Of a DNA stretch of 64,000 nucleotides, positions 19,471-28,494 are shown in pieces. The position numbers and the translations under genes were made by a program. This DNA comes from Pseudoduganella dura (GTDB taxonomy: Bacteria; Pseudomonadota; Gammaproteobacteria; Burkholderiales; Burkholderiaceae_D), in NCBI RefSeq assembly GCF_009727155.1, contig NZ_WNWM01000002.1, positions 4,278,001 to 4,342,000 on the forward strand, read 5' to 3'. Under the pieces are notes generated by a model, which saw nothing but the letters and a program-made list of their open reading frames with translations, had not been told where the DNA came from and did no database searches. The stretch's first letter is position 1. Every line of letters starts with the position of its first letter.

Positions 19471-19499
19471 ACGATAGCATGTGAAATTCCTGAAGGCAA
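19471..19499 (-). promoter_or_regulatory. Candidate promoter of the PAS-GGDEF gene
   Basis: Read on the minus strand, TTGCCT (19494-19499) and TATCGT (19471-19476) are separated by exactly 17 bases. Each matches consensus at four of six positions. Transcription would begin near 19464. Confidence 0.4.
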
Positions 19500-19502
19500 T
19501 TG

Positions 19503-19533
19503 ATGCTGATGTAAAACAACATCAGCATTTTTT
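19503..19533 (+). terminator. Orphan terminator-shaped hairpin with T run on the + strand
   Basis: ATGCTGATGT (19503-19512) and ACATCAGCAT (19519-19528) form a perfect ten-pair stem with a six-base loop, followed by TTTTTT. It has the shape of an intrinsic terminator only on the + strand, yet no + strand gene precedes it. It may insulate the neighbouring minus-strand promoter or end an unseen short RNA. Confidence 0.5.
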
Positions 19534-19611
19534 ATCCCTGGAATCTGCCCCTGCCGCGCGCCCCATCACGATGTCAGCCAGCGCGCCGCAATCACGCGGC
19601 GCAATGATCGT

Positions 19612-20742
19612 TCAATAACTCGCCAGCGCGCTCGGCTGCCCGCCCTTGAACGTGAAGATGGTGACCGGCGAAGCCTTCATGTCGCCCTTCGCATCGAAGG
19701 CATAGGTGCCGGCCACGCCCTGGTACGAGCCGGCCGAAATCGCGGCGCCCACTTTCGCGGGGTCGACGGAGCCGGTCGCCTGCATCGCCTGCGCGAACAG
19801 GTTCACGGCATCGTAGTACGACGCCGCGTAGACGTCCGGCTCGGCGTTGAAGCGCTTCTTGAACCTGGTCTTGAAGCCCGGACCGCTGGCTGCCTTGTCG
19901 AGCAGGGCGCCGCCCTGCGAGCACAGCACGTTGTCGCCGACGGCATCGCCGCCCAGCTTGCCCATCTCTGCGGTGCAGATCGTGTCGCCGCCCAGCAGCC
20001 TGGCCTTGATGCCCAGTTGCCGGATCTGGCGCGCCATCGGGCCGCCCTGCGGCGCGTAACCGCCGAAGAAGATCGCTTCCACGTTCTTAGCGCGCAGCTT
20101 GGTCAGGATCGACGCGAAATCCACCGCCTTGTCGGTGGTGTATTCATGCCCGGCCACGGTCATGCCGGCGGCGCGCGCGCCTTTCTTGAATTCCTCGGCC
20201 AGGCCCTGGCCGAACGCGGTGCGGTCGTCGATCACGGCCACCGTCTTCAGTTTCAGTTCCTTCGCCGCGTACACCGCCATCCGGGAACCGAGCTGCGTGT
20301 CGCTGGCGTTCACGCGGAACAGGTTCCTGTAGCCCTGCTGCGTGAGTTTCGGATTCGACGCGACGCTCGCCACCACCACGCCAGCATTGGCATAGACGCG
20401 CGAGGCGGGGATGGCCACGCCGGAGTTGTAGGGCCCGACAACGTAGCGCACGCCACCATCGGCCAGCTTCTGCGCGACGTTGACGCCGGCCTTCGGGTCG
20501 CCCTGGTCGTCCTCGGACACCAGTTCGAACTTGACTTTCCTGCCGCCGATGGTGAGCGGCCTGGCGTTGAGCTCCTCGATCGCCAGCCGCGCGCCGTTTT
20601 CATTGTCCTTGCCGGAGAACGCCTGCGCGCCGGACAGTGGCCCGCTGTGCCCGATCCGGACCACCGTCTCCTGTACCTGCGCGGCCGCGCCGGCGGTAAG
20701 TGCTGCCAGCGCGACTGCGCCGGCCAAGTGCCTGGTCTTCAT
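19612..20742 (-). CDS. Branched-chain amino acid ABC transporter substrate-binding protein
   Basis: This 376-residue periplasmic protein belongs to the Leu/Ile/Val-binding (type 1 periplasmic binding) family. It has a signal peptide (cleavage after GAAA near residue 21) followed by VVRIGHSGPLSGAQAFSGKD, the usual start of LivJ/LivK-type proteins. Later motifs include YVVGPYNSGVAIPASRVYAN and KLGGDAVGD. The length fits the family. No permease or ATPase genes lie next to it, so it is an orphan binding protein that may serve a transporter encoded elsewhere or act with a sensor. The actual ligand is unknown. Confidence 0.92.
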   Translation of the reverse strand: MKTRHLAGAVALAALTAGAAAQVQETVVRIGHSGPLSGAQAFSGKDNENGARLAIEELNARPLTIGGRKVKFELVSEDDQGDPKAGVNVAQKLADGGVRYVVGPYNSGVAIPASRVYANAGVVVASVASNPKLTQQGYRNLFRVNASDTQLGSRMAVYAAKELKLKTVAVIDDRTAFGQGLAEEFKKGARAAGMTVAGHEYTTDKAVDFASILTKLRAKNVEAIFFGGYAPQGGPMARQIRQLGIKARLLGGDTICTAEMGKLGGDAVGDNVLCSQGGALLDKAASGPGFKTRFKKRFNAEPDVYAASYYDAVNLFAQAMQATGSVDPAKVGAAISAGSYQGVAGTYAFDAKGDMKASPVTIFTFKGGQPSALASY

Positions 20743-20864
20743 TCGGTCTCCGTCGTTATGGTCGAGCGTGAATTATCCACGTTCTCGCCATGGGAGCAAG
20801 GGAAGTCGGCACCCGGCCCGCATTCGAGGTTGCAGGCGGGGGAGGCCGAAGATGGCAACGCCGC

Positions 20865-23330
20865 TCAGACCGGCGGCACGTTGCCCGTGCGGACAACCGG
20901 ACGCACCGCCGGGTTGATCTCGTTGCGCGGCGGCGGCGCGGCACCCGGGGCGCCGCCGCCGGCAATGCCACCGGCCAGGTGCTGCGCGGCGATCGAGGCG
21001 GCCACGGACGGATCGGCCGCGTTCGGCGCCCGCGGGGCATTGTTCGCGCCGGCAGCGGCAGCCGCCGCACCCGGGGCGGTGCCGGCGTCCGCGGCGGTCG
21101 TTCCCGGCGTTCCCGGTGCCGTGCCCGCCGGCGCGCCGGTTGCCGACGGCGTGCCGCCGGCGGTGGTACCGGCGTCCGTGTCGGCCGGCGTGCCCAGCGA
21201 AGCCTGGGCCGCCGCCGCCGTGTCGGCCGCCGCCTGGGCCGTGGCGGCCGACACGGCGCTGAACGCGGCGATCTGCGCATCGGCCGCGGCACCGGCCACG
21301 GCCTGTTCGTTGGCCGTGCCGGCCAGTGCGGTCGCATCGGCGGCGGTACCCGTGCCGGCAGCCGCCGCGGCCTGCTGGGTGCGCAGCGCCAGCCGCTGCC
21401 GGTCCAGGATCGATTGCGCGCGCTCGGCGCCCTGTTCCTGCAGCACCCGCAGCGCATCGCGCTGCCGTGCCGTTTCGGCCTCGGTCAGCTCGGTGGCCTG
21501 GCGGGCATCCTCGGCCTGCCGCGTCGCGGCCATCCGTACCTGGGCGAGCCGCTGTTCGAGCAGTGCATCGTCCTGCGTGCCCAGCGTTTGCCGGGCCGCT
21601 TCGCGGCGTGCCGCCAGCAGGCGGTCCTGCGCCAGCTGGTCGGTGAGGGTCAACGCTTCCCGCCGCGCGTCGTCGAGGCGGTCGGCCAGTTGCTGCGCGG
21701 CCAGGTCTTCTTCGCGCGTGGACGTGAGCTGGCGCGCCGCGGCGGCGCGCACTTCCTGCAGGCGCTGGTCCTGCGTGACGATGTCCTGCTGGGCGGCCAG
21801 CGCTTCGTTGGCTGCCTGCCGCGCCAGCGCGAGGCGGTTGGCGGCGGCGCGTTCCTGCTGCGTCAGCCCGGCCAGGTCGCGGTCGAGGCGGGCCGCTGCG
21901 TCGCCCTGCGCCTGCCGCTGTGCTTCGCGCTGTGCTTCGATTTCGCGGTCGGCCGCCAGTTGCTGCTGCAGCGCGGCCTGCCGGCGCCGCGCTTCGGCGT
22001 TCTCCGCCACCGCCGCGCGCTCGGCGGCAAAGCGTTCGGCGGCCAGTTGCCTGGCAAGCGCATCGGCATTGGCCTGGTCGGGCGATGTCGTGGCCGGCGG
22101 CGGCGTCTGCACGGGGTTCGCCTGCGCTTCGCCGGCGGCACCGCTCACGCGCGAAGGCGGCGGCTGCAGCGACTGTCGCACGGCCTGTTGCGCGGCGGCG
22201 GCCTGGGCCGCCGTAAACGTCTGCGGGTTGGCGCTGGCCTGCGGCGCACCATCGACGGGTGCCTGCCCAACGGATGCCTGCGTGACGGGGGGCTGTGTGA
22301 TGGGAGCCTGCGTGACGGCGGCCTGCGCGACGGGTACCTGCGGGCTGGCGAACGTGCCCGGTTGCGGATTGATGCCGACCGGCACCTGGGGATTCGCGAA
22401 CGATGGTGCCGGCGGACTGGCCGCCGGCGCGGGATTGGCACCCGGCTGCATGGCCTGCTGCGCATTTTGCTGCGCCGCCACGGCAGGGCCGAGCGCGCCG
22501 CTGGCGCTGTTATTGGCCTGCGCGGCCGTCAGCTCAGCGGCCTGGTTGTTCAGCATCGCCGCCGGCGTGCCGGAACCGGCGATCTGCGGGGCCTCGGGCT
22601 GGCGTGCGCCGGCTGCGGGACTGCCGCCGGCTTCTTCCGCATCGCCGGCCGGCGCATTCTGCTGGCTGGCATTCACCGTGGTGTCGCGCAGCGCGTTCCG
22701 GAAAGCCGCATCGCTGACCTCGCTCGGCGGCAGGTTGGCGGTGGCAGGGGGCTGCAGCGTATTGCCGTCCGGGCCGACGGCATCCTGCTGCCGGGCCAGC
22801 ACGCTGGCCGCTTCGTCGAAGCCGCCGGCGGCGCGCGCCAGCGTGTCCAGCGTGCCCTGGCGGTCGGATTCGAATGCGGCCAGCAGGCGGCGGTTGTCCA
22901 CCGCGAGCATTTCGCCATCGTCGCCCAGCAGCGATGGCGCGAAACCGATGCCGATCTGCGCCAGCGCGGCGCGCTCCGCATCGAAGCTCTGCGTCAGGCG
23001 GCCGGCCAGCGCGTTGGCGGGCAGCGGTTCGCCCGAGGGCGGTGTCAGCGTATCGATGGCGCGGCCGACGTTGAAGGCTTCGACCAGCTCGCTGGCCGCG
23101 GTGCCCAGCAGTTCCAGGTCCGCATCCGGGTTGCGCCCGCCGCCGGCGGCCGCCAGTTCGCCCAGCCGCTTCTGCGACAGCGCAAGCGTGCCCATGAACT
23201 GGCCCAGCGACGACACCTCCACGGCGGAACTCGGCGCTACGTCCTGCTGCGCCGGCGCGGCGGCCACGCCGCCCATGCCGAACAGGGCGGCCATGCCGGA
23301 GGATTCGGATACTGAAGAGATAGGAAACAT
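20865..23330 (-). CDS. Large low-complexity coiled-coil protein, unknown function
   Basis: The 821-residue protein starts MFPISSVSESSGMAALFG with GGAGG six to seven bases before the ATG; a longer frame upstream lacks such a site. Residues 1-250 are a mostly helical region (SSAVEVSSLGQFMGTLALSQ). About 255-415 is rich in Pro, Ala and Gln with repeated VTQAP-type units. Residues 415-645 form a long Ala/Gln/Arg/Glu coiled coil (LARQLAAERFAAERAAV). The tail is Ala/Gly/Thr-rich and ends NEINPAVRPVVRTGNVPPV. No signal peptide or membrane span is seen. Proteins of this build occur in Oxalobacteraceae, but I do not recognise a function. Confidence 0.65.
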   Translation of the reverse strand: MFPISSVSESSGMAALFGMGGVAAAPAQQDVAPSSAVEVSSLGQFMGTLALSQKRLGELAAAGGGRNPDADLELLGTAASELVEAFNVGRAIDTLTPPSGEPLPANALAGRLTQSFDAERAALAQIGIGFAPSLLGDDGEMLAVDNRRLLAAFESDRQGTLDTLARAAGGFDEAASVLARQQDAVGPDGNTLQPPATANLPPSEVSDAAFRNALRDTTVNASQQNAPAGDAEEAGGSPAAGARQPEAPQIAGSGTPAAMLNNQAAELTAAQANNSASGALGPAVAAQQNAQQAMQPGANPAPAASPPAPSFANPQVPVGINPQPGTFASPQVPVAQAAVTQAPITQPPVTQASVGQAPVDGAPQASANPQTFTAAQAAAAQQAVRQSLQPPPSRVSGAAGEAQANPVQTPPPATTSPDQANADALARQLAAERFAAERAAVAENAEARRRQAALQQQLAADREIEAQREAQRQAQGDAAARLDRDLAGLTQQERAAANRLALARQAANEALAAQQDIVTQDQRLQEVRAAAARQLTSTREEDLAAQQLADRLDDARREALTLTDQLAQDRLLAARREAARQTLGTQDDALLEQRLAQVRMAATRQAEDARQATELTEAETARQRDALRVLQEQGAERAQSILDRQRLALRTQQAAAAAGTGTAADATALAGTANEQAVAGAAADAQIAAFSAVSAATAQAAADTAAAAQASLGTPADTDAGTTAGGTPSATGAPAGTAPGTPGTTAADAGTAPGAAAAAAGANNAPRAPNAADPSVAASIAAQHLAGGIAGGGAPGAAPPPRNEINPAVRPVVRTGNVPPV

Positions 23331-23512
23331 CGCACACCTCCATGCCTGATGCGGGGAGCATGCCATAAAGCCGGCGACGGCGGCGTGCGGCAGGGGGCAG
23401 GTATTTTCCTGCGGCTGCCCGGTCATTAGTCTTTTGTTATGCACCGCACCGTCAGGCGGTGGCGAACGGCCTATTGTTGGTCCTGCAAACACCAACCAAG
23501 AGGATACCGATC

Positions 23513-24031
23513 ATGGACAATGAAAAATCGACCATCAATGCGACCGGCACCGTGACGCCGATCGGCAACAACAACCGTAACGATGCGCACAACGCGATCG
23601 ACAAGGCCGCCGACAAGGTGCAGCCGAGCGCGGACAAGGCTGCCGCCTCCGTCCACAGCGCCGTCGACAAGGTCCAGCCCGCCGCCGACAAGGCCGCGGC
23701 ATCGGCCCACAGCGCCGTCGACAAGATCGCCGAAAAAGTGCCTGCCGTCGCCGACAAGGTGCACAGCACCGTCGAGAAGCTGGCCGAAAGCGTGCCGGCC
23801 GCTACCGACCGCCTGGTGAGCAAGGCCCACGACACGGTGGATAAAGTCACCGATGGCGCCGCCAACCTGTCCGAACGCCTGAACCAGAAGGCCGCCGACC
23901 TGAACGTGGCGTACGGCCGCCTGGCCGAAACGGGCCGCAGCTATGTGCGCAACAGCCCGGGCACGTCCGTGCTGGTGGCACTGGCCGCCGGCTACGCCGT
24001 CTCGAAGCTGCTGGGTTCGCGCCGCCATTGA
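23513..24031 (+). CDS. DUF883-like protein with internal heptad-type repeats
   Basis: The 172-residue protein resembles the ElaB/YqjD/DUF883 family: a long amphipathic helical region followed by a short hydrophobic anchor near the C-terminus (TSVLVALAAGYAVSKLLGS, 150-168). The helical part contains repeats of the type HSAVDKVQPAADKAAAS about 22 residues apart (residues 25-100). ElaB/YqjD proteins bind ribosomes at the inner membrane in stationary phase; whether this one does so is inference. AGAGGA lies about nine bases before the ATG. A strong terminator follows. Confidence 0.7.
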   Translation: MDNEKSTINATGTVTPIGNNNRNDAHNAIDKAADKVQPSADKAAASVHSAVDKVQPAADKAAASAHSAVDKIAEKVPAVADKVHSTVEKLAESVPAATDRLVSKAHDTVDKVTDGAANLSERLNQKAADLNVAYGRLAETGRSYVRNSPGTSVLVALAAGYAVSKLLGSRRH

Positions 24032-24077
24032 TTCGCCCTTGCTGGCCCGCCGTTCGCCCCACCCCTTGCGGACGGCC

Positions 24078-24120
24078 GCGCCCGGCCGTATGTCATTGCG
24101 ACATGCGGCCGGGCGCTTTT
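24078..24120 (+). terminator. Intrinsic terminator after the DUF883-like gene
   Basis: A 17-pair stem (24078-24094 with 24100-24116, one G-U pair) closes the five-base loop ATTGC and is followed by TTTT. It begins 46 bases after the stop codon. Confidence 0.88.
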
Positions 24121-24169
24121 GCGCGTGTCGTGGCCAGCGACATCGTTGATCTCTTTTAGCGTTGTCATC

Positions 24170-24212
24170 CGTTTTTTGCGTTTCTTTTCGCGTTTTTTTC
24201 GCGTTTTTTTCG
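24170..24212 (+). repeat. Iterated T-run/GCG tract upstream of the catalase gene
   Basis: Four T runs of four to seven bases alternate with CGCG or GCG (GTTTTTTGCG, TTTCTTTTCG, CGTTTTTTTC, GCGTTTTTTT). The tract ends 17 bases before the catalase start and would lie in its mRNA leader or promoter. Phase-variable slippage or regulator binding is possible but not shown. Confidence 0.45.
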
Positions 24213-24229
24213 ATCACCCACGAGGACCC

Positions 24230-26650
24230 ATGAGCACCCCAACCAGCAAGCAGTCCTCCGGCGTCGACGGCGCCGGCTCCATTCTCTCCACCGTATCCGG
24301 CCCCTCCAACTCGGCACCGCCGCAATCGCTCGGCAACAACAACCCGCAAGGCGATGTGCTGCTCGAGAAGCAGGCCGGCGGCATGGACCTGGCCGCGCAA
24401 TGCCCCTACAACGCCAACAAGCCGGGCGAGTACGGCGACGCGGCGCGCACGCCGCAGCAGGGCCAGACCGCCACGCCGGCCAGCGACATCGCCACCGCCA
24501 GCACAGCCGTCGAGAACATCGCTTCGCCCAAGACGGGCAGCGGCCAGCCGCCGGTCGGCGTGAACAACACCATTGCGCCGCTGGACCGCGTGCGCGCCGA
24601 TTCGAGCGGGCAGGTGCTGACCACCAACCAGGGCGTGCCGGTGGCGAACAACCAGGATTCGCTGAAGGCGGGGCTGCGCGGCCCCACGCTGATGGAAGAC
24701 TTCATCCTGCGCGAAAAGATCACGCACTTCGACCATGAGCGCATCCCGGAACGCATCGTGCACGCGCGCGGCTCGGCGGCGCACGGCTACTTCGAGAGCT
24801 ACAAGGCCCTGACGGACGTCACGCGCGCCGCGCCGTTCGCCGAAGCGGGCAAGAAAACGCCGGTGTTCGTGCGCTTCTCGACCGTGGCCGGCGAACGCGG
24901 CTCCACCGATACCGCGCGCGACGTGCGCGGCTTCGCCGTCAAGTTCTACACGGACGAAGGCAACTGGGACCTGGTCGGCAACAACATTCCCGTGTTCTTC
25001 ATCCAGGATGCGATGAAGTTCCCCGACCTGGTGCATGCGCTGAAGCCGGAGCCGCACAACGCGATGCCGCAGGCCGCCAGCGCGCACGACACGTTCTGGG
25101 ATTTCGTCTCGCTGATGCCCGAATCGATGCACATGCTGATGTGGGCAATGTCCGACCGCGCGATCCCGCGCAGCTACCGCACCATGCAGGGCTTCGGCGT
25201 GCACACCTTCCGCCTGGTGAACGCGGCCGGCGAGTCGGTGTTCGTCAAGTTCCACTGGACGCCGCTGCAGGGCACCCATTCGCTGGTGTGGGACGAGGCG
25301 GTGAAGATCAGCGGCGCCGATCCCGACTTCCACCGCCGCGACCTGTGGGAAGCGATCGAGGCCGGCGAATTCCCCGAGTGGGAACTGGGCCTGCAGATCT
25401 TCACGGAAGCGCAGGCCGACAGCTTCGAATTCGACGTGCTCGATGCCACCAAGCTGGTGCCGGAAGAACTGGTCCCCGTCACCCCGGTGGGCCGCCTGGT
25501 GCTGAACCGCAATCCGGACAACTTCTTTGCCGAAACCGAGCAGGTGGCGTTCTGTACCGCCCACGTGATTCCCGGCATCGACTTCACCAACGATCCGCTG
25601 CTGCACGGCCGCATCCACTCGTATGTGGACACGCAGCTGTCGCGCCTGGGCGGGCCGAACTTCCATGAGATCCCGATCAACGCGCCGGTCACGCAGGTGC
25701 ACAACAACCAGCGCGACGGCATGCACCGGCAAACGGTCAACCGCGGCCGCGTGTCCTACGAGCCGAACTCGCTGGGCGGCGGCTGCCCGTTCCAGGGCGG
25801 CCGCATGGGTTTCACCAGCTTCCCCCAGCAGACCTTCGTGGAAGACAAGGTGCGCGGCAAGCCCGAACTGTTCGCCGACCACTATTCGCAGGCCCGCCTG
25901 TTCTGGCAGAGCCAGACGCCGGTCGAGCGCGCCCACATCATCGGCGCGTTCCGCTTCGAGCTGACGCGCGTGACGGTGCCGGCGATCCGCCAGCGCACGC
26001 TGTCGATGCTGGTCAACGTGGATGCGGAACTGGCCAATGCCGTCGCCTCCGGCCTCGGCATGCCGGTGCCCGACCCGCAGCCGATGGCCACCACGCGGCC
26101 GGTTCCCGCCTACCGCAGCTCGCCCGGCCTGTCGCTGCTGTCGCGGCCAGGGCAGGTGGGCATCCACGCGCGCCGGGTGGCGATCCTGGTCGCCGACGGT
26201 GTCGATGCCGATGGCGTGCGGGAAATCTACGCTTCGCTGCTGGCCGATGGCGCCGTGCCGCGCGTGGTCGCTTCGCGCCTGGGCCTGATCAACGGTGCCG
26301 GCGGTGCCACGCTCGATGCGGAAATCACGCTGGAAGCCGGGCCGTCCGTCATCTATGACGCCGTGGTGATCCCGGCCGGCGCGCAGTCCGCGCTGGCACT
26401 GGCGGCCGACGCCAACGCGCTGGAATTCGTGCGCCTGCAATACCGTCACTGCAAGCCGATCCTGGTGGTGGACGATGGCGTGCAACTGCTGGTCAAGGCC
26501 GGCATTCCCGCCACGCTGCGCGACGGCTCGGCGGACCCGGGCATCATCGGCACCCAGCCGGTCGATGCGGCGGCCGCGCTGGCCGCGTTCAAGGCGGTGC
26601 TGGCCGAGCACCGCGTGTGGGCGCGCGAGACCGATCCGCCTGCGGTCTAA
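24230..26650 (+). CDS. katE: Large-subunit monofunctional catalase (HPII type)
   Basis: Catalase HPII breaks hydrogen peroxide into water and oxygen. The 806-residue size and two-part build match the large-subunit clade. The heme domain has the distal histidine in [11 protein letters not shown] (His178), [20 protein letters not shown], and the proximal tyrosine in HSYVDTQ (near Tyr465). From about residue 640 a DJ-1/PfpI-like (glutamine amidotransferase fold) domain follows ([20 protein letters not shown]), as in E. coli KatE. The N-terminal 60 residues are low in complexity. MSTPTSKQ was chosen as the start because GAGGA precedes it closely. It stands downstream of the T-rich tract. Confidence 0.96.
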   Translation: MSTPTSKQSSGVDGAGSILSTVSGPSNSAPPQSLGNNNPQGDVLLEKQAGGMDLAAQCPYNANKPGEYGDAARTPQQGQTATPASDIATASTAVENIASPKTGSGQPPVGVNNTIAPLDRVRADSSGQVLTTNQGVPVANNQDSLKAGLRGPTLMEDFILREKITHFDHERIPERIVHARGSAAHGYFESYKALTDVTRAAPFAEAGKKTPVFVRFSTVAGERGSTDTARDVRGFAVKFYTDEGNWDLVGNNIPVFFIQDAMKFPDLVHALKPEPHNAMPQAASAHDTFWDFVSLMPESMHMLMWAMSDRAIPRSYRTMQGFGVHTFRLVNAAGESVFVKFHWTPLQGTHSLVWDEAVKISGADPDFHRRDLWEAIEAGEFPEWELGLQIFTEAQADSFEFDVLDATKLVPEELVPVTPVGRLVLNRNPDNFFAETEQVAFCTAHVIPGIDFTNDPLLHGRIHSYVDTQLSRLGGPNFHEIPINAPVTQVHNNQRDGMHRQTVNRGRVSYEPNSLGGGCPFQGGRMGFTSFPQQTFVEDKVRGKPELFADHYSQARLFWQSQTPVERAHIIGAFRFELTRVTVPAIRQRTLSMLVNVDAELANAVASGLGMPVPDPQPMATTRPVPAYRSSPGLSLLSRPGQVGIHARRVAILVADGVDADGVREIYASLLADGAVPRVVASRLGLINGAGGATLDAEITLEAGPSVIYDAVVIPAGAQSALALAADANALEFVRLQYRHCKPILVVDDGVQLLVKAGIPATLRDGSADPGIIGTQPVDAAAALAAFKAVLAEHRVWARETDPPAV

Positions 26651-26690
26651 GCAAGACCAGGCAACACCTGCCGCAAAACGGCAGTGACAT

Positions 26691-26724
26691 CCACCATGGC
26701 AGGCATCAGCTCTGCCATAAGTGG
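26691..26724. promoter_or_regulatory. Inverted repeat upstream of the emrB-type operon
   Basis: CCAC-C-ATGGCAG (26691-26702) and CTGCCAT-AA-GTGG (26712-26724) are inverted copies with single-base offsets. The spacer is nine bases and there is no T run, so an operator is more likely than a terminator. It lies 94 bases before the MFS gene and 41 after the catalase stop. Confidence 0.45.
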
Positions 26725-26817
26725 TGACCGGCCCGGTGCATGCGACATCGTTCGCAGCCGGGCCGTATCATTGTCACCTCGACCTTTCTCACCGTTACCA
26801 CCGCTATCACCCACAGC

Positions 26818-28494
26818 ATGGACGTCTACGCGCCCCAGACCTGGAAACCCCACGAACGGCCAATGCTGCCGGGGTCGCCGTCGTCGCCGCTGCATTCGCC
26901 GCAGCGCCGCCTGGCCTACCTGCTGGTCGGCTTCATCGTGGCGCTCACGGGCGGGCTGGGCAATGCGCTCGTCACCGTCAACCTGGTCTACGCCCAGGGC
27001 ACCCTGGGCGTGTACCAGGCCGAGATCCAGTGGCTGCCCACGGTGTACGTGATGGCCAATGTATCGATGAACCTGCTGCTGGTGAAATTCCGCCAGCAAT
27101 TCGGCCTGCGGCTGTTCACCGAGCTGTTCCTCGTGCTGTATGCGCTGGCCACGCTGGCCCACCTGTTCGTGCACGGCCTCGGCTCGGCAATCGCGGTGCG
27201 GGCCGCCAGCGGCATCTGCGGCGCGGCGCTCACGACCCTGGGGCTGTACTACACGCTGCAGGGCTTTCCGGCCCAGCACCGGCTCAAGGGCGTGGTGCTG
27301 GGCATCGGCTTCTCGCAGCTGGCGCTGCCGATCGCGCGGATCTTTTCCACCGAACTGCTGGAGATCGCCGAATGGCGCGGCCTGTACTGGTTCGAGCTGG
27401 GCATGTGCCTGCTGTCGCTGGGTTGCGTGCTGCTGCTGAAACTGCCGCCGGGCGACCGGATCCGTGCGTTCGAGAAGCTCGATGCCGTCACTTTCGCCCT
27501 GTTCGCACCCGGCGTGGCGCTGCTGTGCGCCGTGCTGGGCCTGGGCCGCACCGTGTGGTGGTTCGAGGCGCCGTGGCTGGGCTGGTGCCTGGCCGGCTCG
27601 ATCGTGCTGGTGACGGCGGCGATCACCATCGAGCACAACCGCGCCCGGCCGCTGCTGAACATCCGCTGGCTGACGACCTCGAACATGGTGCGCCTGGCGT
27701 TGTCGGTGCTGCTGATCCGCATCGTGCAATCGGAGGCCACCGGCACCGTCGGCTTCCTGCAGGCGCTGGGCCTGCAGAACGACCAGATGCGCGATCTGTG
27801 GCTGGTCACGCTGGCCGCCAGCATCGCCGGCATGGCGGCCAGCGCGCTGACGATCTCGCCCAGCCGCATCCAGGTCTCGCTGATGTTCGCGCTGGTGCTG
27901 ATGGCGATCGGCGCCTACATGGATGCGCACGCCACTAACCTCACGCGGCCGGCGCAGATGTACATCAGCCAGGGGCTGCTGGCATTCGCCGGCATCTTCT
28001 TCATCGGCCCCGTGTTCGTGTCCGGCTTCGGCGCGATCATCGCGCAGCCGAACAACCTGATCAGCTTTTCGCTGATGTTCTCGATGACCCAGAACCTGGG
28101 CGGCCTGCTCGGTTCCGCGCTGGTGGGCACGGTGCAGGTGCTGCGCGAAAAATACCATTCCAGCCAGCTGGTCGAGCACCTCACGCTGATCGATCCGCTG
28201 GTGGCCAGCCGCGTGCAGGGCAGCGGGGCCGCGCTGGCCGGCACGCTGGCCGACCCGGCGCTGCGCAGCGCGCAGGGCGTGGCGTCGCTCGGCGCGGCGG
28301 CCACGCGCGAAGCCAACATCCTCGCCTACAACGATGTCTTCCTGCTGATCAGCATCGTCGCCGTGGCCACGCTGGCGTGGCTGCTGGCGCACTACCTCTG
28401 GCAGCTGTGCACCGCCTGCCGGCCGGCCGTGCCGGCGCAGAATGCCCAGACGGGCATGGCCAGAGTTTCCCTTGAAAATTCCGGATCGAAATGA
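26818..28494 (+). CDS. MFS drug exporter, DHA2 (EmrB-like) family
   Basis: This 558-residue inner-membrane protein has about 14 hydrophobic helices, the count of the DHA2/EmrB branch of the major facilitator superfamily. The first helix is near residues 33-55 (RRLAYLLVGFIVALTGGLGN). A long periplasmic or cytosolic loop with HLTLIDPLVASRVQG precedes the last helix, as in EmrB. The immediate neighbours are an EmrA-like adaptor and an outer-membrane channel, so this is the pump of a three-part efflux system. The start MDVYAPQTW was preferred to an upstream in-frame ATG. The last four bases overlap the next gene (ATGA). Confidence 0.88.
   Translation: MDVYAPQTWKPHERPMLPGSPSSPLHSPQRRLAYLLVGFIVALTGGLGNALVTVNLVYAQGTLGVYQAEIQWLPTVYVMANVSMNLLLVKFRQQFGLRLFTELFLVLYALATLAHLFVHGLGSAIAVRAASGICGAALTTLGLYYTLQGFPAQHRLKGVVLGIGFSQLALPIARIFSTELLEIAEWRGLYWFELGMCLLSLGCVLLLKLPPGDRIRAFEKLDAVTFALFAPGVALLCAVLGLGRTVWWFEAPWLGWCLAGSIVLVTAAITIEHNRARPLLNIRWLTTSNMVRLALSVLLIRIVQSEATGTVGFLQALGLQNDQMRDLWLVTLAASIAGMAASALTISPSRIQVSLMFALVLMAIGAYMDAHATNLTRPAQMYISQGLLAFAGIFFIGPVFVSGFGAIIAQPNNLISFSLMFSMTQNLGGLLGSALVGTVQVLREKYHSSQLVEHLTLIDPLVASRVQGSGAALAGTLADPALRSAQGVASLGAAATREANILAYNDVFLLISIVAVATLAWLLAHYLWQLCTACRPAVPAQNAQTGMARVSLENSGSK

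Noticed and set aside
20017..23349. Serine/alanine-rich + strand frame over the binding protein and the low-complexity protein
   Set aside because: The reverse strand has a signal peptide, a recognised family and a ribosome site; the + frame has none.
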